A stretch of DNA of 64,000 nt from positions 93,811,676-93,875,675 of the forward strand of contig OV050031.1 of NCBI GenBank assembly GCA_920105625.2, in the 5' to 3' direction. The DNA is from Clusia tigrina (Eukaryota; Arthropoda; Insecta; Diptera; Clusiidae). The notes beneath the pieces were generated by a model, which searched no databases, had not been told where the DNA came from, and saw only the letters and a list, made by a program, of their open reading frames with translations. Both the position numbers and the translations under genes were made by a program. This document shows positions 36,631 through 49,970 of the stretch, in pieces. Each line of letters starts with the position of its first letter. Positions within the stretch are counted from its first letter, which is position 1.

Positions 36631-39205
36631 GTCAATTGAAGCTATCGGTCAAAGCTATGCTACCCTTGAATCCCAAATCAATCACTGATAGAACTTCAAA
36701 TGGCCCTAACTTCTATATGGTACGTCCTACACCTATCAAAGTTTGCAACATACAAATGCTTGTAACTTTTCACTGGAGCGTCATAAAACCTTGAAATTTT
36801 GTAACAATAAAGTACTCGAGCCGCTTGTCAATTTAAGCTATCGCTCAAAGCTATGCTACCCTTAAGTCCCAAATCAATCACTGATAAAACTTCAAATGGC
36901 CCTAACTTCTATACGGTTCGTGCTACACCTATCAAAGTTTGCAACATACAAATGCTTGTAACTTTTTACTGGAGCGTCATAAAACCTTGAAATTTTGTAA
37001 CAATAAAGTACTCGAGCCTCTTGTCAATTTAAGCTATCGCTCAAAGCTATGCTACCCTTAAGTCCCGAATCAAACACTGATAAAACTTCAAATGGCCCTA
37101 ACTTCTATACGGTACGTCCTACACCTATGAAAGTTTGCAACATACAAATGCTTGTAACTTTTTACTGGAACGTCATAACACCTTGAAATTTTGTAACAAT
37201 AAAGTACTCGAGCCGCTTGTCAATTTAAGCTATCGCTCAAAGCTATGCTACCCTTAAGTCCTAAATCAAACACTGATAAAACTTCAAATGGCCCGAAATT
37301 CTATACGGTAGGTCCTACACCTATCAAAGTTTGCAACATACAAATGCTTGTAGCTTTTCACTGGAGCGTCATAAAACCTTGAAATTTTGTAACAATAAAG
37401 TACTCGAGCCTCTTGTCAATTTAAGCTATCGCTCAAAGCTATGCTACCCTTAATTGCCGAATCAAACACTGATAAAACTTCAAATTTCCCTAACTTCTAT
37501 ACGGTACGTCCTACACCTATCAAAGTTTGCAACATACAAATGCTTGTAACTTTTTACTGGAGCGTCCTAAAACCTTGAAATTTTGTAACAATAAAGTACT
37601 CGAGCCTCTTGTCAATTTTAGCTATCGCTCAAAGCTATGCTTCCCTTAAGTCCCAAATCAAACACTGATAAAACTTCAAATGGCCCTAAATTCTATACGG
37701 TACGTCCTACACCTATCAAACTTTGCAACATACAAATGCTTGTAACTTTTCACTGGAGCGTCATAAAACCTTGAAATTTTGTAACAATAAAGTACTCGAG
37801 CCTCTTGTCAATTTAAGCTATCGCTGAAAGCTATGCTACCCTTGAGTCCCATATCAAACACTGATAAAACTTCAAATGGCCCTAACTTTATACGGTACGT
37901 CCTACACCTATCAAAGTTTGCAACATACAAATGCTTGTAACTTTTTATTGGAGCGTCATAAAACCTTGAAATTTTGTAACAATAAAGTACTCGAGCCTCT
38001 TGTCAATTGAAGCTATCGGTCAAAGCTATGCTACCCTTGAATCCCAAATCAATCACTGATAGAACTTCAAATGGCCCTAACTTCTATATGGTACGTCCTA
38101 CACCTATCAAAGTTTGCAACATATAAATGCTTGTAACTTTTCACTGGAGCGTCATAAAACCTTGAAATTTTGTAACAATAAAGTACTCGAGCCTCTTGTC
38201 AATTTAAGCTATCGCTCAAAGCTATGCTACCCTTGAGTCCCAAATCAATCACTGATAAAACTTCAAATGGCCCTAACTTCTATACGGTACGTCCTACACC
38301 TATCAAAGTTTGCAACATATAAATGCTTGTAACTTTTTACTGGAGCGTCATAAAACCTTGAAATTTTGTAACAATAAAGTACTCGAGCCTCTTGTCAATT
38401 TAAGCTATTGCTCAAAGCTATGCTACCCTTGAGTCCCGAATTAAACACTGATAAAACTTCAAATGGCCCTAACTTCTATACAGTACTTCCTGCACCTATC
38501 AAAGTTTGCAACATACAAATGCTTGCAACTTTTTACTGGAGCGTCATAAAACCTTGAAATTTTGTAACAATAAAGTACACGAGCCTCTTGTCAATTTAAG
38601 CTATCGCTCAAAGCTATGCTACCCTTGAGTCCTAAATCAAACACTGATAAAACTTCAAATGGCCCTAAATTCTATACGGTACGTCCTACACCTATCAAAG
38701 TTTGCAACATATAAATGCTTGTAACTTTTCACTGGAGCGTCATAAAACCTTGAAATTTTGTAACAATAAAGTACTCGAGCCTCTTGTCAATTTAAGCTAT
38801 TGCTCAAAGCTATGCTACCCTTGAGTCCCAAATCAAACACTGATAAAACTTCAAATGGCCCTAACTTTATACGGTACGTCCTACACCTATCAAAGTTTGC
38901 AACATACAAATGCTTGTAACTTTTTATTGGAGCGTCATAAAACCTTGAAATTTTGTAACAATAAAGTACTCGAGCCTCTTGTCAATTGAAGCTATCGGTC
39001 AAAGCTATGCTACCCTTGAATCCCAAATCAATCACTGATAGAACTTCAAATGGCCCTAACTTCTATATGGTACGTCCTACACCTATCAAAGTTTGCAACA
39101 TACAAATGCTTGTAACTTTTCACTGGAGCGTCATAAAACCTTGAAATTTTGTAACAATAAAGTACTCGAGCCGCTTGTCAATTTAAGCTATCGCTCAAAG
39201 CTATG
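35290..39205 (+). repeat. 3.9-kb duplicate of 28,685-32,600 (offset 6,605)
   Basis: Landmarks at 28,942, 30,306, 31,281, 31,871 and 32,260 recur at 35,547, 36,911, 37,886, 38,476 and 38,865, all exactly 6,605 bp apart. Twenty monomers are carried over with only scattered substitutions (for example gcctctt near 30,204 against gccgctt near 36,809, ctatacgatacg near 30,503 against ctatacggtacg). The left part of this block overlaps the match at offset 7,976, because its source contains the 7-mer pair. Confidence 0.87.
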
Positions 39206-40870
39206 CTACCCTTAAGTCCCAAATCAATCACTGATAAAACTTCAAATGGCCCTAACTTCTATACGGTTCGTGCTACACCTATCAAAGTTTGCAACATACA
39301 AATGCTTGTAACTTTTTACTGGAGCGTCATAAAACCTTGAAATTTTGTAACAATAAAGTACTCGAGCCTCTTGTCAATTTAAGCTATCGCTCAAAGCTAT
39401 GCTACCCTTAAGTCCCGAATCAAACACTGATAAAACTTCAAATGGCCCTAACTTCTATACGGTACGTCCTACACCTATGAAAGTTTGCAACATACAAATG
39501 CTTGTAACTTTTTACTGGAACGTCATAACACCTTGAAATTTTGTAACAATAAAGTACTCGAGCCGCTTGTCAATTTAAGCTATCGCTCAAAGCTATGCTA
39601 CCCTTAAGTCCTAAATCAAACACTGATAAAACTTCAAATGGCCCGAAATTCTATACGGTAGGTCCTACACCTATCAAAGTTTGCAACATACAAATGCTTG
39701 TAGCTTTTCACTGGAGCGTCATAAAACCTTGAAATTTTGTAACAATAAAGTACTCGAGCCTCTTGTCAATTTAAGCTATCGCTCAAAGCTATGCTACCCT
39801 TAATTGCCGAATCAAACACTGATAAAACTTCAAATTTCCCTAACTTCTATACGGTACGTCCTACACCTATCAAAGTTTGCAACATACAAATGCTTGTAAC
39901 TTTTTACTGGAGCGTCCTAAAACCTTGAAATTTTGTAACAATAAAGTACTCGAGCCTCTTGTCAATTTTAGCTATCGCTCAAAGCTATGCTACCCTTAAG
40001 TCCCAAATCAAACACTGATAAAACTTCAAATGGCCCTAAATTCTATACGGTACGTCCTACACCTATCAAACTTTGCAACATACAAATGCTTGTAACTTTT
40101 CACTGGAGCGTCATAAAACCTTGAAATTTTGTAACAATAAAGTACCCGAGCCTCTTGTCAATTTAAGCTATCGCTGAAAGCTATGCTACCCTTGAGTCCC
40201 ATATCAAACACTGATAAAACTTCAAATGGCCCTAACTTTATACGGTACGTCCTACACCTATCAAAGTTTGCAACATACAAATGCTTGTAACTTTTTATTG
40301 GAGCGTCATAAAACCTTGAAATTTTGTAACAATAAAGTACTCGAGCCTCTTGTCAATTGAAGCTATCGGTCAAAGCTATGCTACCCTTGAATCCCAAATC
40401 AATCACTGATAGAACTTCAAATGGCCCTAACTTCTATATGGTACGTCCTACACCTATCAAAGTTTGCAACATACAAATGCTTGTAACTTTTCACTGGAGC
40501 GTCATAAAACCTTGAAATTTTGTAACAATAAAGTACTCGAGCCGCTTGTCAATTTAAGCTATCGCTCAAAGCTATGCTACCCTTAAGTCCCAAATCAATC
40601 ACTGATAAAACTTCAAATGGCCCTAACTTCTATACGGTTCGTGCTACACCTATCAAAGTTTGCAACATACAAATGCTTGTAACTTTTTACTGGAGCGTCA
40701 TAAAACCTTGAAATTTTGTAACAATAAAGTACTCGAGCCTCTTGTCAATTTAAGCTATCGCTCAAAGCTATGCTACCCTTGAGTCCCAAATCAAACACTG
40801 ATAAAACTTCAAATGGCCCTAACTTCTGTACGGTACGTCCTACACCTATCAAAGTTTGCAACATATAAAT
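39205..40870 (+). repeat. Continuation with 12-monomer and 7-monomer periodicities
   Basis: The cggttcgtgctac monomer is at 36,911, 39,261 and 40,632. The first interval, 2,350 bp, is a 12-monomer period (36.5-38.08 kb against 38.85-40.43 kb). The second, 1,371 bp, is a 7-monomer period (39.02-39.40 against 40.39-40.77 kb). From about 40,780 other monomer types begin (ctgtacgg, then gcgtcataataccatg). Confidence 0.78.
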
Positions 40871-43800
40871 GCTTGTAACTTTTTACTGGAGCGTCATAAT
40901 ACCATGAAATTTTGTAACAATAAAGCACTCGAGCCTCTTGTCAATTTAAGCTATCGCTCAAAGCTATGCTACCCTTGAGTCCCAAATCAAACACTGATAA
41001 AACATCAAATGGCCCTAACTTCTATACAGTATGTCCTACACCTATCAAAGTTTGCAACATACAACTGCTTGTAACTTTTTACTGGAGCTTTATAAAACCC
41101 TGAAATTTTGTAACAATAAAGTACTCGAGCCTCTTGTCAATTTAAGCTATCGCCCAAAGCTATGATACCCTTAAGTCCCGAATCAAACACTGATAAAACT
41201 TCAAATGGCCCTAACTTCTATACGGTACGTCCTACACCTATGAAAGTTTGCAACATACAAATGCTTGTAACTTTTTACTGGAACGTCATAAAACCTTGAA
41301 ATTTTGTAACAATAAAGTACTCGAGCCGCTTGTCAATTTAAGCTATCGCTCAAAGCTATGCTACCCTTAAGTCCTAAATCAAACACTGATACAACTTCAA
41401 ATGGCCCTAAATTCTATACGGTAGGTCCTACACCTATCAAAGTTTGCAACATACAAATGCTTGTAGCTTTTCACTGGAGCGTCATAAAACCTTGAAATTT
41501 TGTAACAATAAAGTACTCGAGCCTCTTGTCAATTTAAGCTATCGCTCAAAGCTATGCTACCCTTAATTCCCGAATCAAACACTGATAAAACTTCAATTTC
41601 CCTAACTTCTATACGGTACGTCCTACACCTATCAAAGTTTGCAACATACAAATGCTTGTAACTTTTTACTGGAGCGTCATAAAACCTTGAAATTTTGTAA
41701 CAATAAAGTACTCGAGCCTCTTGTCAATTTTAGCTATCGCTCAAAGCTATGCTACCCTTAAGTCCCAAATCAAACACTGATAAAACTTCAAATGGCAATA
41801 AATTCTATACGGTACGTCCTACACCTATCAAACTTTGCAACATACAAATGCTTGTAACTTTTCACTGGAGCGTCATAAAACCTTGAAATTTTGTAACAAT
41901 AAAGTACTCGAGCCTCTTGTCAATTTAAGCTATCGCTCAAAGCTATGCTACCCTTGAGTCCCAAATCAAACACTGATAAAACTTCAAATGGCCCTAACTT
42001 CTATACGGTACTTCCTGCACTTATCAAAGTTTGCAACATACAAATGCTTGTAACTTTTTACTGGAGCGTCATAAAACCTTGAAATTTTGTAACAATAAAG
42101 TACACGAGCCTCTTGTCAATTTAAGCTATCGCTCAAAGCTATGCTACCCTTGAGTCCTAAATCAAAAACTGATAAAACTTCAAATGGCCCTAAATACTAT
42201 ACAGTACGTCCTACACCTATCAAAGTTTGCAACAAATAAATGCTTGTAACTTTTCACTGGAGCGTCATAAAACCTTGAAATTTTGTAACAATAAAGTACT
42301 CGAGCCTCTTGTCAATTTAAGCTATTGCTCAAAGCTATGCTACCCTTGAGTCCCAAATCAAACACTGATAAAACTTCAAATGGCCCTAACTTTATACGGT
42401 ACGTCCTACACCTATCAAAGTTTGCAACATACAAATGCTTGTAACTTTTTATTGGAGCGTCATAAAACCTTGAAATTTTGTAACAATAAAGTACTCGAGC
42501 CTCTTGTCAATTTAAGCTATTGCTCAAAGCTATGCTACCCTTGAATGCCAAATCAAACACTGATAAAACTTCAAATGGCCCTAACTTCTATACGGTATGT
42601 CCTACACCTATCAAAGTTTGCAACATACAAATGCTTGTAACTTTTCACTGGAGCGTCATAAAACCTTGAAATTTTGTAACAATAAAGTACTCGAGCCTCT
42701 TGTCAATTTAAGCTATCGCTCAAAGCTATGCTACCCTTGAGTCCCAAATCAAACACTGATAAACCTTCAAATGGCCCTAACTTCTATACGGTACTTCCTG
42801 CACCTATCAAAGTTTGCAACATACAAATGCTTGTAACTTTTTACTGGAGCGTCCTAAAACCTTGAAATTTTGTAACAATAAAGTACTCGAGCCTCTTGTC
42901 AATTTTAGCTATCGCTCAAAGCTATGCTACCCTTAAGTCCCAAATCAAACACTGATAAAACTTCAAATGGCCCTAAATTCTATACGGTACGTCCTACACC
43001 TATCAAACTTTGCAACATACAAATGCTTGTAACTTTTCACTGGAGCGTCATAAAACCTTGAAATTTTGTAACAATAAAGTATTCGAGCCTCTTGTCAATT
43101 TAAGCTATTGCTCAAAGCTATGCTACCCTTGAGTCCCAAATCAAACACTGATAAAACTTCAAATGGCCCTAACTTTATACGGTACGTCCTACACCTATCA
43201 AAGTTTGCAACATACAAATGCTTGTAACTTTTTACTGGAGCGTCATAAAACCTTGAAATTTTGTAACAATAAAGTACTCGAGCCTCTTGTCAATTTAAGC
43301 TATTGCTCAAAGCTATGCTACCCTTGAATCCCGAATCAAACACTGATAAAACTTCAAATGGCCCTAACTTCTATACTGTCCTACACCTATCAAAGTTTGC
43401 AACATATAAATGCTTGTAACTTTTTATTGGAGCGTAATAAAACCTTGAAATTTTGTGACAATAAAGTACTCGAGCCTCTTGTCAATTGAAGCTATCGGTC
43501 AAAGCTATGCTACCCTTGAATCCCAAATCAATCACTGATAAAACTTCAAATGGCCCTAACTTCTATACGGTACGTCCTACACCTATCAAAGTTTGCAACA
43601 TACAAATGCTTGTAACTTTTCACTGGAGCGTCATAAAACCTTGAAATTTTGTAACAAAAAAGTACTCGAGCCGCTTGTCAATTTAAGCTATCGCTCAAAG
43701 CTATGCTACCCTTAAGTCCCAAATCAATCACTGATAAAATTTCAAATGGCCCTAACTTCTATACGGTTCGTGCTATACCTATCAAAGTTTGCAACATACA

Positions 43801-44290
43801 AATGCTTGTAACTTTTTACTGGAGCGTCATAAAACCTTCAAATTTTGTAACAATGAAGTACTCGAGCCTCTTGTCAATTGAAGCTATCGGTCAAAGCTAT
43901 GCTACCCTTGAGTCCCAAATCAAACACTGATAAAACTTCAAATGGCCCTAACTTCTGTATGGTACGTCCTACACCTATCAAAGTTTGCAACATATAAATG
44001 CTTGTAACTTTTTACTGGAGCGTCATAAAACCATGAAATTTTGTAACAATAAAGCACTCGAGCCTCTTGTCAATTTAAGCTATAGCTCAAAGCTATGCTA
44101 CCCTTGAGTCCCAAATCAAACGCTGATAAAACTTCAAATGGCCCTAACTTCTATACAGTATGTCCTACACATATCAAAGTTTGCAACATACAAATGCTTG
44201 TAACTTTTTACCGGAGCGTCAGAAAACCTTGAAATTTTGTACCAATAAAGTACTCGAGCCGCTTGTCAATTTAAGCTATCGCTCAAGCTA
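40870..44290 (+). repeat. 3.4-kb block, copy 1 of a pair (second at 46.74-49.97 kb)
   Basis: Markers in order: gcgtcataataccatg (40,891), acaactgcttg, gggagctttataaaaccctg-like monomer, cgcccaaagctatgatac, cactgatacaac, aatggcaataaattc (41,791), taaatactatacag (42,191), ctttatacgg (42,390), attcgagcc, the 4-bp-shorter ctatactgtcc monomer (43,371) and ttttgtgacaat. They recur at offset 5,867-5,868 until about 42,540 and at 5,672 from 42,740. One 196-bp monomer (about 42,543-42,740, with gaatgccaaatc and cggtatgtcc) is present here and absent from the second block. Confidence 0.85.
43371..43562 (+). repeat. 192-bp monomer with 4-bp deletion
   Basis: The core reads ctatactgtcctac instead of ctatacggtacgtcctac, four bases shorter, so the cggtacg landmark is lost. 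An identical change is at 49,043, in the duplicated block. The parallel monomer at 44.74 kb is full length with cggtatgtcc, so the deletion postdates the local 7-mer duplication or was erased from that copy. Confidence 0.9.
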
Positions 44291-45660
44291 TGCTACCCTT
44301 AAGTCCCAAATCAAACACTGATAAAACTTCAAATGGCCCTAAATTATATACGGTACGTCCTACACCTATCAAACTTTGCAACATACAAATGCTTGTAACT
44401 TTTCACTGGAGCGTCATAAAACCTTGAAATTTTGTAACAATAAAGTATTCGAGCCTCTTGTCAATTTAAGCTATTGCTCAAAGCTATGCTACCCTTGAGT
44501 CCCAAATCAAACACTGATAAAACTTCAAATGGCCCTAACTTTATACGGTACGTCCTACACCTATCAAAGTTTGCAACATACAAATGCTTGTAACTTTTTA
44601 CTGGAGCGTCATAAAACCTTGAAATTTTGTAACAATAAAGTACTCGAGCCTCTTGTCAATTTAAGCTATTGCTCAAAGCTATGCTACCCTTGAATGCCAA
44701 ATCAAACACTGATAAAACTTCAAATGGCCCTAACTTCTATACGGTATGTCCTACACCTATCAAAGTTTGCAACATATAAATGCTTGTAACTTTTTATTGG
44801 AGCGTCATAAAACCTTGAAATTTTGTGACAATAAAGTACTCGAGCCTCTTGTCAATTGAAGCTATCGGTCAAAGCTATGCTACCCTTGAATCCCAAATCA
44901 ATCACTGATAAAACTTCAAATGGCCCTAACTTCTATACGGTACGTCCTACACCTATCAAAGTTTGCAACATACAAATGCTTGTAACTTTTCACTGGAGCG
45001 TCATAAAACCTTGAAATTTTGTAACAAAAAAGTACTCGAGCCGCTTGTCAATTTAAGCTATCGCTCAAAGCTATGCTACCCTTAAGTCCCAAATCAATCA
45101 CTGATAAAATTTCAAATGGCCCTAACTTCTATACGGTTCGTGCTATACCTATCAAAGTTTGCAACATACAAATGCTTGTAACTTTTTACTGGAGCGTCAT
45201 AAAACCTTCAAATTTTGTAACAATGAAGTACTCGAGCCTCTTGTCAATTGAAGCTATCGGTCAAAGCTATGCTACCCTTGAGTCCCAAATCAAACACTGA
45301 TAAAACTTCAAATGGCCCTAACTTCTGTATGGTACGTCCTACACCTATCAAAGTTTGCAACATATAAATGCTTGTAACTTTTTACTGGAGCGTCATAAAA
45401 CCATGAAATTTTGTAACAATAAAGCACTCGAGCCTCTTGTCAATTTAAGCTATCGCTCAAAGCTATGCTACCCTTGAGTCCCAAATCAAACGCTGATAAA
45501 ACTTCAAATGGCCCTAACTTCTATACAGTATGTCCTACACATATCAAAGTTTGCAACATACAAATGCTTGTAACTTTTTACCGGAGCGTCAGAAAACCTT
45601 GAAATTTTGTACCAATAAAGTACTCGAGCCGCTTGTCAATTTAAGCTATCGCTCAAAGCT
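43460..45660 (+). repeat. 7-monomer tandem duplication (1,370 bp)
   Basis: A run with ttttgtgacaat, caattgaagctatcggtc, taacaaaaaagtactcg, cactgataaaatttc, cggttcgtgctatacc and caatgaagtactcg occurs from about 43,455 and again from about 44,825, 1,370 bp on. The two missing bases relative to 7 x 196 are at about 44,285 (gctcaagc for gctcaaagc) and 44,539 (ctttatacgg). A third copy of the run is at 49.13 kb. Confidence 0.85.
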
Positions 45661-46750
45661 ATGCTACCCTTAAGTCCTAAATCAAACACTGATAAAACTT
45701 CAAATGGCCCTCAATTCTATACGGTAGGTCCTACTCCTATCAAAGTTTGCAACATACAAATGCTTGTAGCTTTTCACTGGAGCGTCATAAAACCTTGAAA
45801 TGAACAATAAAGTACTCGAGCCGCTTGTCAATTTAAGCTATCGCTCAAAGCTATGCTACCCTTGAATCCCAAATCAAACACTGATAAAACTTCAAATGGC
45901 CCTAAATTCAATACGGTACGTCCTACATCTATCAAAGTTTGCAACATATAAATGCTTGTAACTTTTCACTGGAGCGTCATAAAACCTTGAAATTTTGTAT
46001 CAATAAAGTACTCGAGTCTCTTGTCAATTTAAGCTATCGTTCAAAGCTATGCTACCCTTAGGTCCCAAATCAAACACTGATAAAACTTCAAATGGCCCTA
46101 ACTTCTATACGATACGTCCTACACCTAACAAAGTTTGCAACATACAAATGCTTGTAACTTTTTACTGGAGCGTCCTAAAACCTTGAAATTTTGTAACAAT
46201 AAAGTAATCGAGCCTCTTGTCAATTTAAGCTATCGCTCAAAGCTATGCTACCCTTAAGTCCCAAATCAAACACTGATAAAACTTCAAATGGCCCTAAATT
46301 CTATACGGTACGTCCTACACCTATCAAACTTTGCAACATACAAATGCTTGTAACTTTTCACTGGAGCGTCATAAAACCTTGAAATTTTGTAACAATAAAG
46401 TACACGAGCCTCTTGTCAATTTAAGCTATCGCTCAAAGCTATGCTACCCTTGAGTCCCAAATCAATCACTGATAAAACTTCAAATGGCCCTAACTTCTAT
46501 ACGGTACGTCCTACACCTATCAAAGTTTGCAACATATAAATGCTTCTAACTTTTTACTGGAGCGTCATAAAACCTTGAAATTTTGTAACAATAAAGTACT
46601 CGAGCCTCTTGTCAATTTAAGCTATTGCTCAAAGCTATGCTACCCTTGAGTCCCAAATCAAACACTGATAAAACTTCAAATGGCCCTAACTTCTATGCGG
46701 TACGTCCTGCACCTATCAAAGTTTGCAACATACAAATGCTTGTAACTTTT
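44780..46750 (+). repeat. 2.0-kb block, copy 1 of a pair (second at 49.08-51.05 kb)
   Basis: Landmarks at 45,073, 45,801 (tgaacaataa) and 46,541 (tgcttctaac) recur at 49,375, 50,103 and 50,843, 4,302 bp apart. It includes a 192-bp monomer in which ccttgaaatttt is cut to ccttgaaatg (about 45,795-45,801). At 46,750 this series stops and the sequence becomes a copy of 40.87 kb; in the second block, at 51,050, it continues instead with actcgtgcc-type monomers. Confidence 0.85.
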
Positions 46751-49700
46751 TACTGGAGCGTCATAATACCATGAAATTTTGTAACAATAAAGCACTCGAG
46801 CCTCTTGTCAATTTAAGCTATCGCTCAAAGCTATGCTACCCTTGAGTCCCAAATCAAACACTGATAAAACATCAAATGGCCCTAACTTCTATACAGTATG
46901 TCCTACACCTATCAAAGTTTGCAACATACAACTGCTTGTAACTTTTTACTGGAGCTTTATAAAACCCTGAAATTTTGTAACAATAAAGTACTCGAGCCTC
47001 TTGTCAATTTAAGCTATCGCCCAAAGCTATGATACCCTTAAGTCCCGAATCAAACACTGATAAAACTTCAAATGGCCCTAACTTCTATACGGTACGTCCT
47101 ACACCTATGAAAGTTTGCAACATACAAATGCTTGTAACTTTTTACTGGAACGTCATAAAACCTTGAAATTTTGTAACAATAAAGTACTCGAGCCGCTTGT
47201 CAATTTAAGCTATCGCTCAAAGCTATGCTACCCTTAAGTCCTAAATCAAACACTGATACAACTTCAAATGGCCCTAAATTCTATACGGTAGGTCCTACAC
47301 CTATCAAAGTTTGCAACATACAAATGCTTGTAGCTTTTCACTGGAGCGTCATAAAACCTTGAAATTTTGTAACAATAAAGTACTCGAGCCTCTTGTCAAT
47401 TTAAGCTATCGCTCAAAGCTATGCTACCCTTAATTCCCGAATCAAACACTGATAAAACTTCAAATTTCCCTAACTTCTATACGGTACGTCCTACACCTAT
47501 CAAAGTTTGCAACATACAAATGCTTGTAACTTTTTACTGGAGCGTCCTAAAACCTTGAAATTTTGTAACAATAAAGTACTCGAGCCTCTTGTCAATTTTA
47601 GCTATCGCTCAAAGCTATGCTACCCTTAAGTCCCAAATCAAACACTGATAAAACTTCAAATGGCAATAAATTCTATACGGTACGTCCTACACCTATCAAA
47701 CTTTGCAACATACAAATGCTTGTAACTTTTCACTGGAGCGTCATAAAACCTTGAAATTTTGTAACAATAAAGTACTCGAGCCTCTTGTCAATTTAAGCTA
47801 TCGCTCAAAGCTATGCTACCCTTGAGTCCCAAATCAAACACTGATAAAACTTCAAATGGCCCTAACTTCTATACGGTACTTCCTGCACTTATCAAAGTTT
47901 GCAACATACAAATGCTTGTAACTTTTTACTGGAGCGTCATAAAACCTTGAAATTTTGTAACAATAAAGTACACGAGCCTCTTGTCAATTTAAGCTATCGC
48001 TCAAAGCTATGCTACCCTTGAGTCCTAAATCAAAAACTGATAAAACTTCAAATGGCCCTAAATACTATACAGTACGTCCTACACCTATCAAAGTTTGCAA
48101 CAAATAAATGCTTGTAACTTTTCACTGGAGCGTCATAAAACCTTGAAATTTTGTAACAATAAAGTACTCGAGCCTCTTGTCAATTTAAGCTATTGCTCAA
48201 AGCTATGCTACCCTTGAGTCCCAAATCAAACACTGATAAAACTTCAAATGGCCCTAACTTTATACGGTACGTCCTACACCTATCAAAGTTTGCAACATAC
48301 AAATGCTTGTAACTTTTTATTGGAGCGTCATAAAACCTTGAAATTTTGTAACAATAAAGTACTCGAGCCTCTTGTCAATTTAAGCTATTGCTCAAAGCTA
48401 TGCTACCCTTGAGTCCCAAATCAAACACTGATAAACCTTCAAATGGCCCTAACTTCTATACGGTACTTCCTGCACCTATCAAAGTTTGCAACATACAAAT
48501 GCTTGTAACTTTTTACTGGAGCGTCCTAAAACCTTGAAATTTTGTAACAATAAAGTACTCGAGCCTCTTGTCAATTTTAGCTATCGCTCAAAGCTATGCT
48601 ACCCTTAAGTCCCAAATCAAACACTGATAAAACTTCAAATGGCCCTAAATTCTATACGGTACGTCCTACACCTATCAAACTTTGCAACATACAAATGCTT
48701 GTAACTTTTCACTGGAGCGTCATAAAACCTTGAAATTTTGTAACAATAAAGTATTCGAGCCTCTTGTCAATTTAAGCTATTGCTCAAAGCTATGCTACCC
48801 TTGAGTCCCAAATCAAACACTGATAAAACTTCAAATGGCCCTAACTTTATACGGTACGTCCTACACCTATCAAAGTTTGCAACATACAAATGCTTGTAAC
48901 TTTTTACTGGAGCGTCATAAAACCTTGAAATTTTGTAACAATAAAGTACTCGAGCCTCTTGTCAATTTAAGCTATTGCTCAAAGCTATGCTACCCTTGAA
49001 TCCCGAATCAAACACTGATAAAACTTCAAATGGCCCTAACTTCTATACTGTCCTACACCTATCAAAGTTTGCAACATATAAATGCTTGTAACTTTTTATT
49101 GGAGCGTCATAAAACCTTGAAATTTTGTGACAATAAAGTACTCGAGCCTCTTGTCAATTGAAGCTATCGGTCAAAGCTATGCTACCCTTGAATCCCAAAT
49201 CAATCACTGATAAAACTTCAAATGGCCCTAACTTCTATACGGTACGTCCTACACCTATCAAAGTTTGCAACATACAAATGCTTGTAACTTTTCACTGGAG
49301 CGTCATAAAACCTTGAAATTTTGTAACAAAAAAGTACTCGAGCCGCTTGTCAATTTAAGCTATCGCTCAAAGCTATGCTACCCTTAAGTCCCAAATCAAT
49401 CACTGATAAAATTTCAAATGGCCCTAACTTCTATACGGTTCGTGCTATACCTATCAAAGTTTGCAACATACAAATGCTTGTAACTTTTTACTGGAGCGTC
49501 ATAAAACCTTCAAATTTTGTAACAATGAAGTACTCGAGCCTCTTGTCAATTTAAGCTATCGCTCAAAGCTATGCTACCCTTGAGTCCCAAATCAAACACT
49601 GATAAAACTTCAAATGGCCCTAACTTCTGTATGGTACGTCCTACACCTATCAAAGTTTGCAACATATAAATGCTTGTAACTTTTTACTGGAGCGTCATAA

Positions 49701-49970
49701 AACCATGAAATTTTGTAACAATAAAGCACTCGAGCCTCTTGTCAATTTAAGCTATCGCTCAAAGCTATGCTACCCTTGAGTCCCAAATCAAACGCTGATA
49801 AAACTTCAAATGGCCCTAACTTCTATACAGTATGTCCTACACATATCAAAGTTTGCAACATACAAATGCTTGTAACTTTTTACCGGAGCGTCAGAAAACC
49901 TTGAAATTTTGTACCAATAAAGTACTCGAGCCGCTTGTCAATTTAAGCTATCGCTCAAAGCTATGCTACC
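46740..49970 (+). repeat. Second copy of the 40.87-44.29 kb block
   Basis: All markers of the earlier block are present in the same order (gcgtcataatacc 46,758; aatggcaata 47,659; taaatactat 48,059; ctttatacgg 48,258; ctatactgtcc 49,043), lacking one internal monomer near 48,410. One base is also regained relative to copy 1: caaatttccc near 47,461 against caatttccc near 41,595. After about 49,080 the sequence can equally be aligned with 44,780 onward. Confidence 0.85.
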
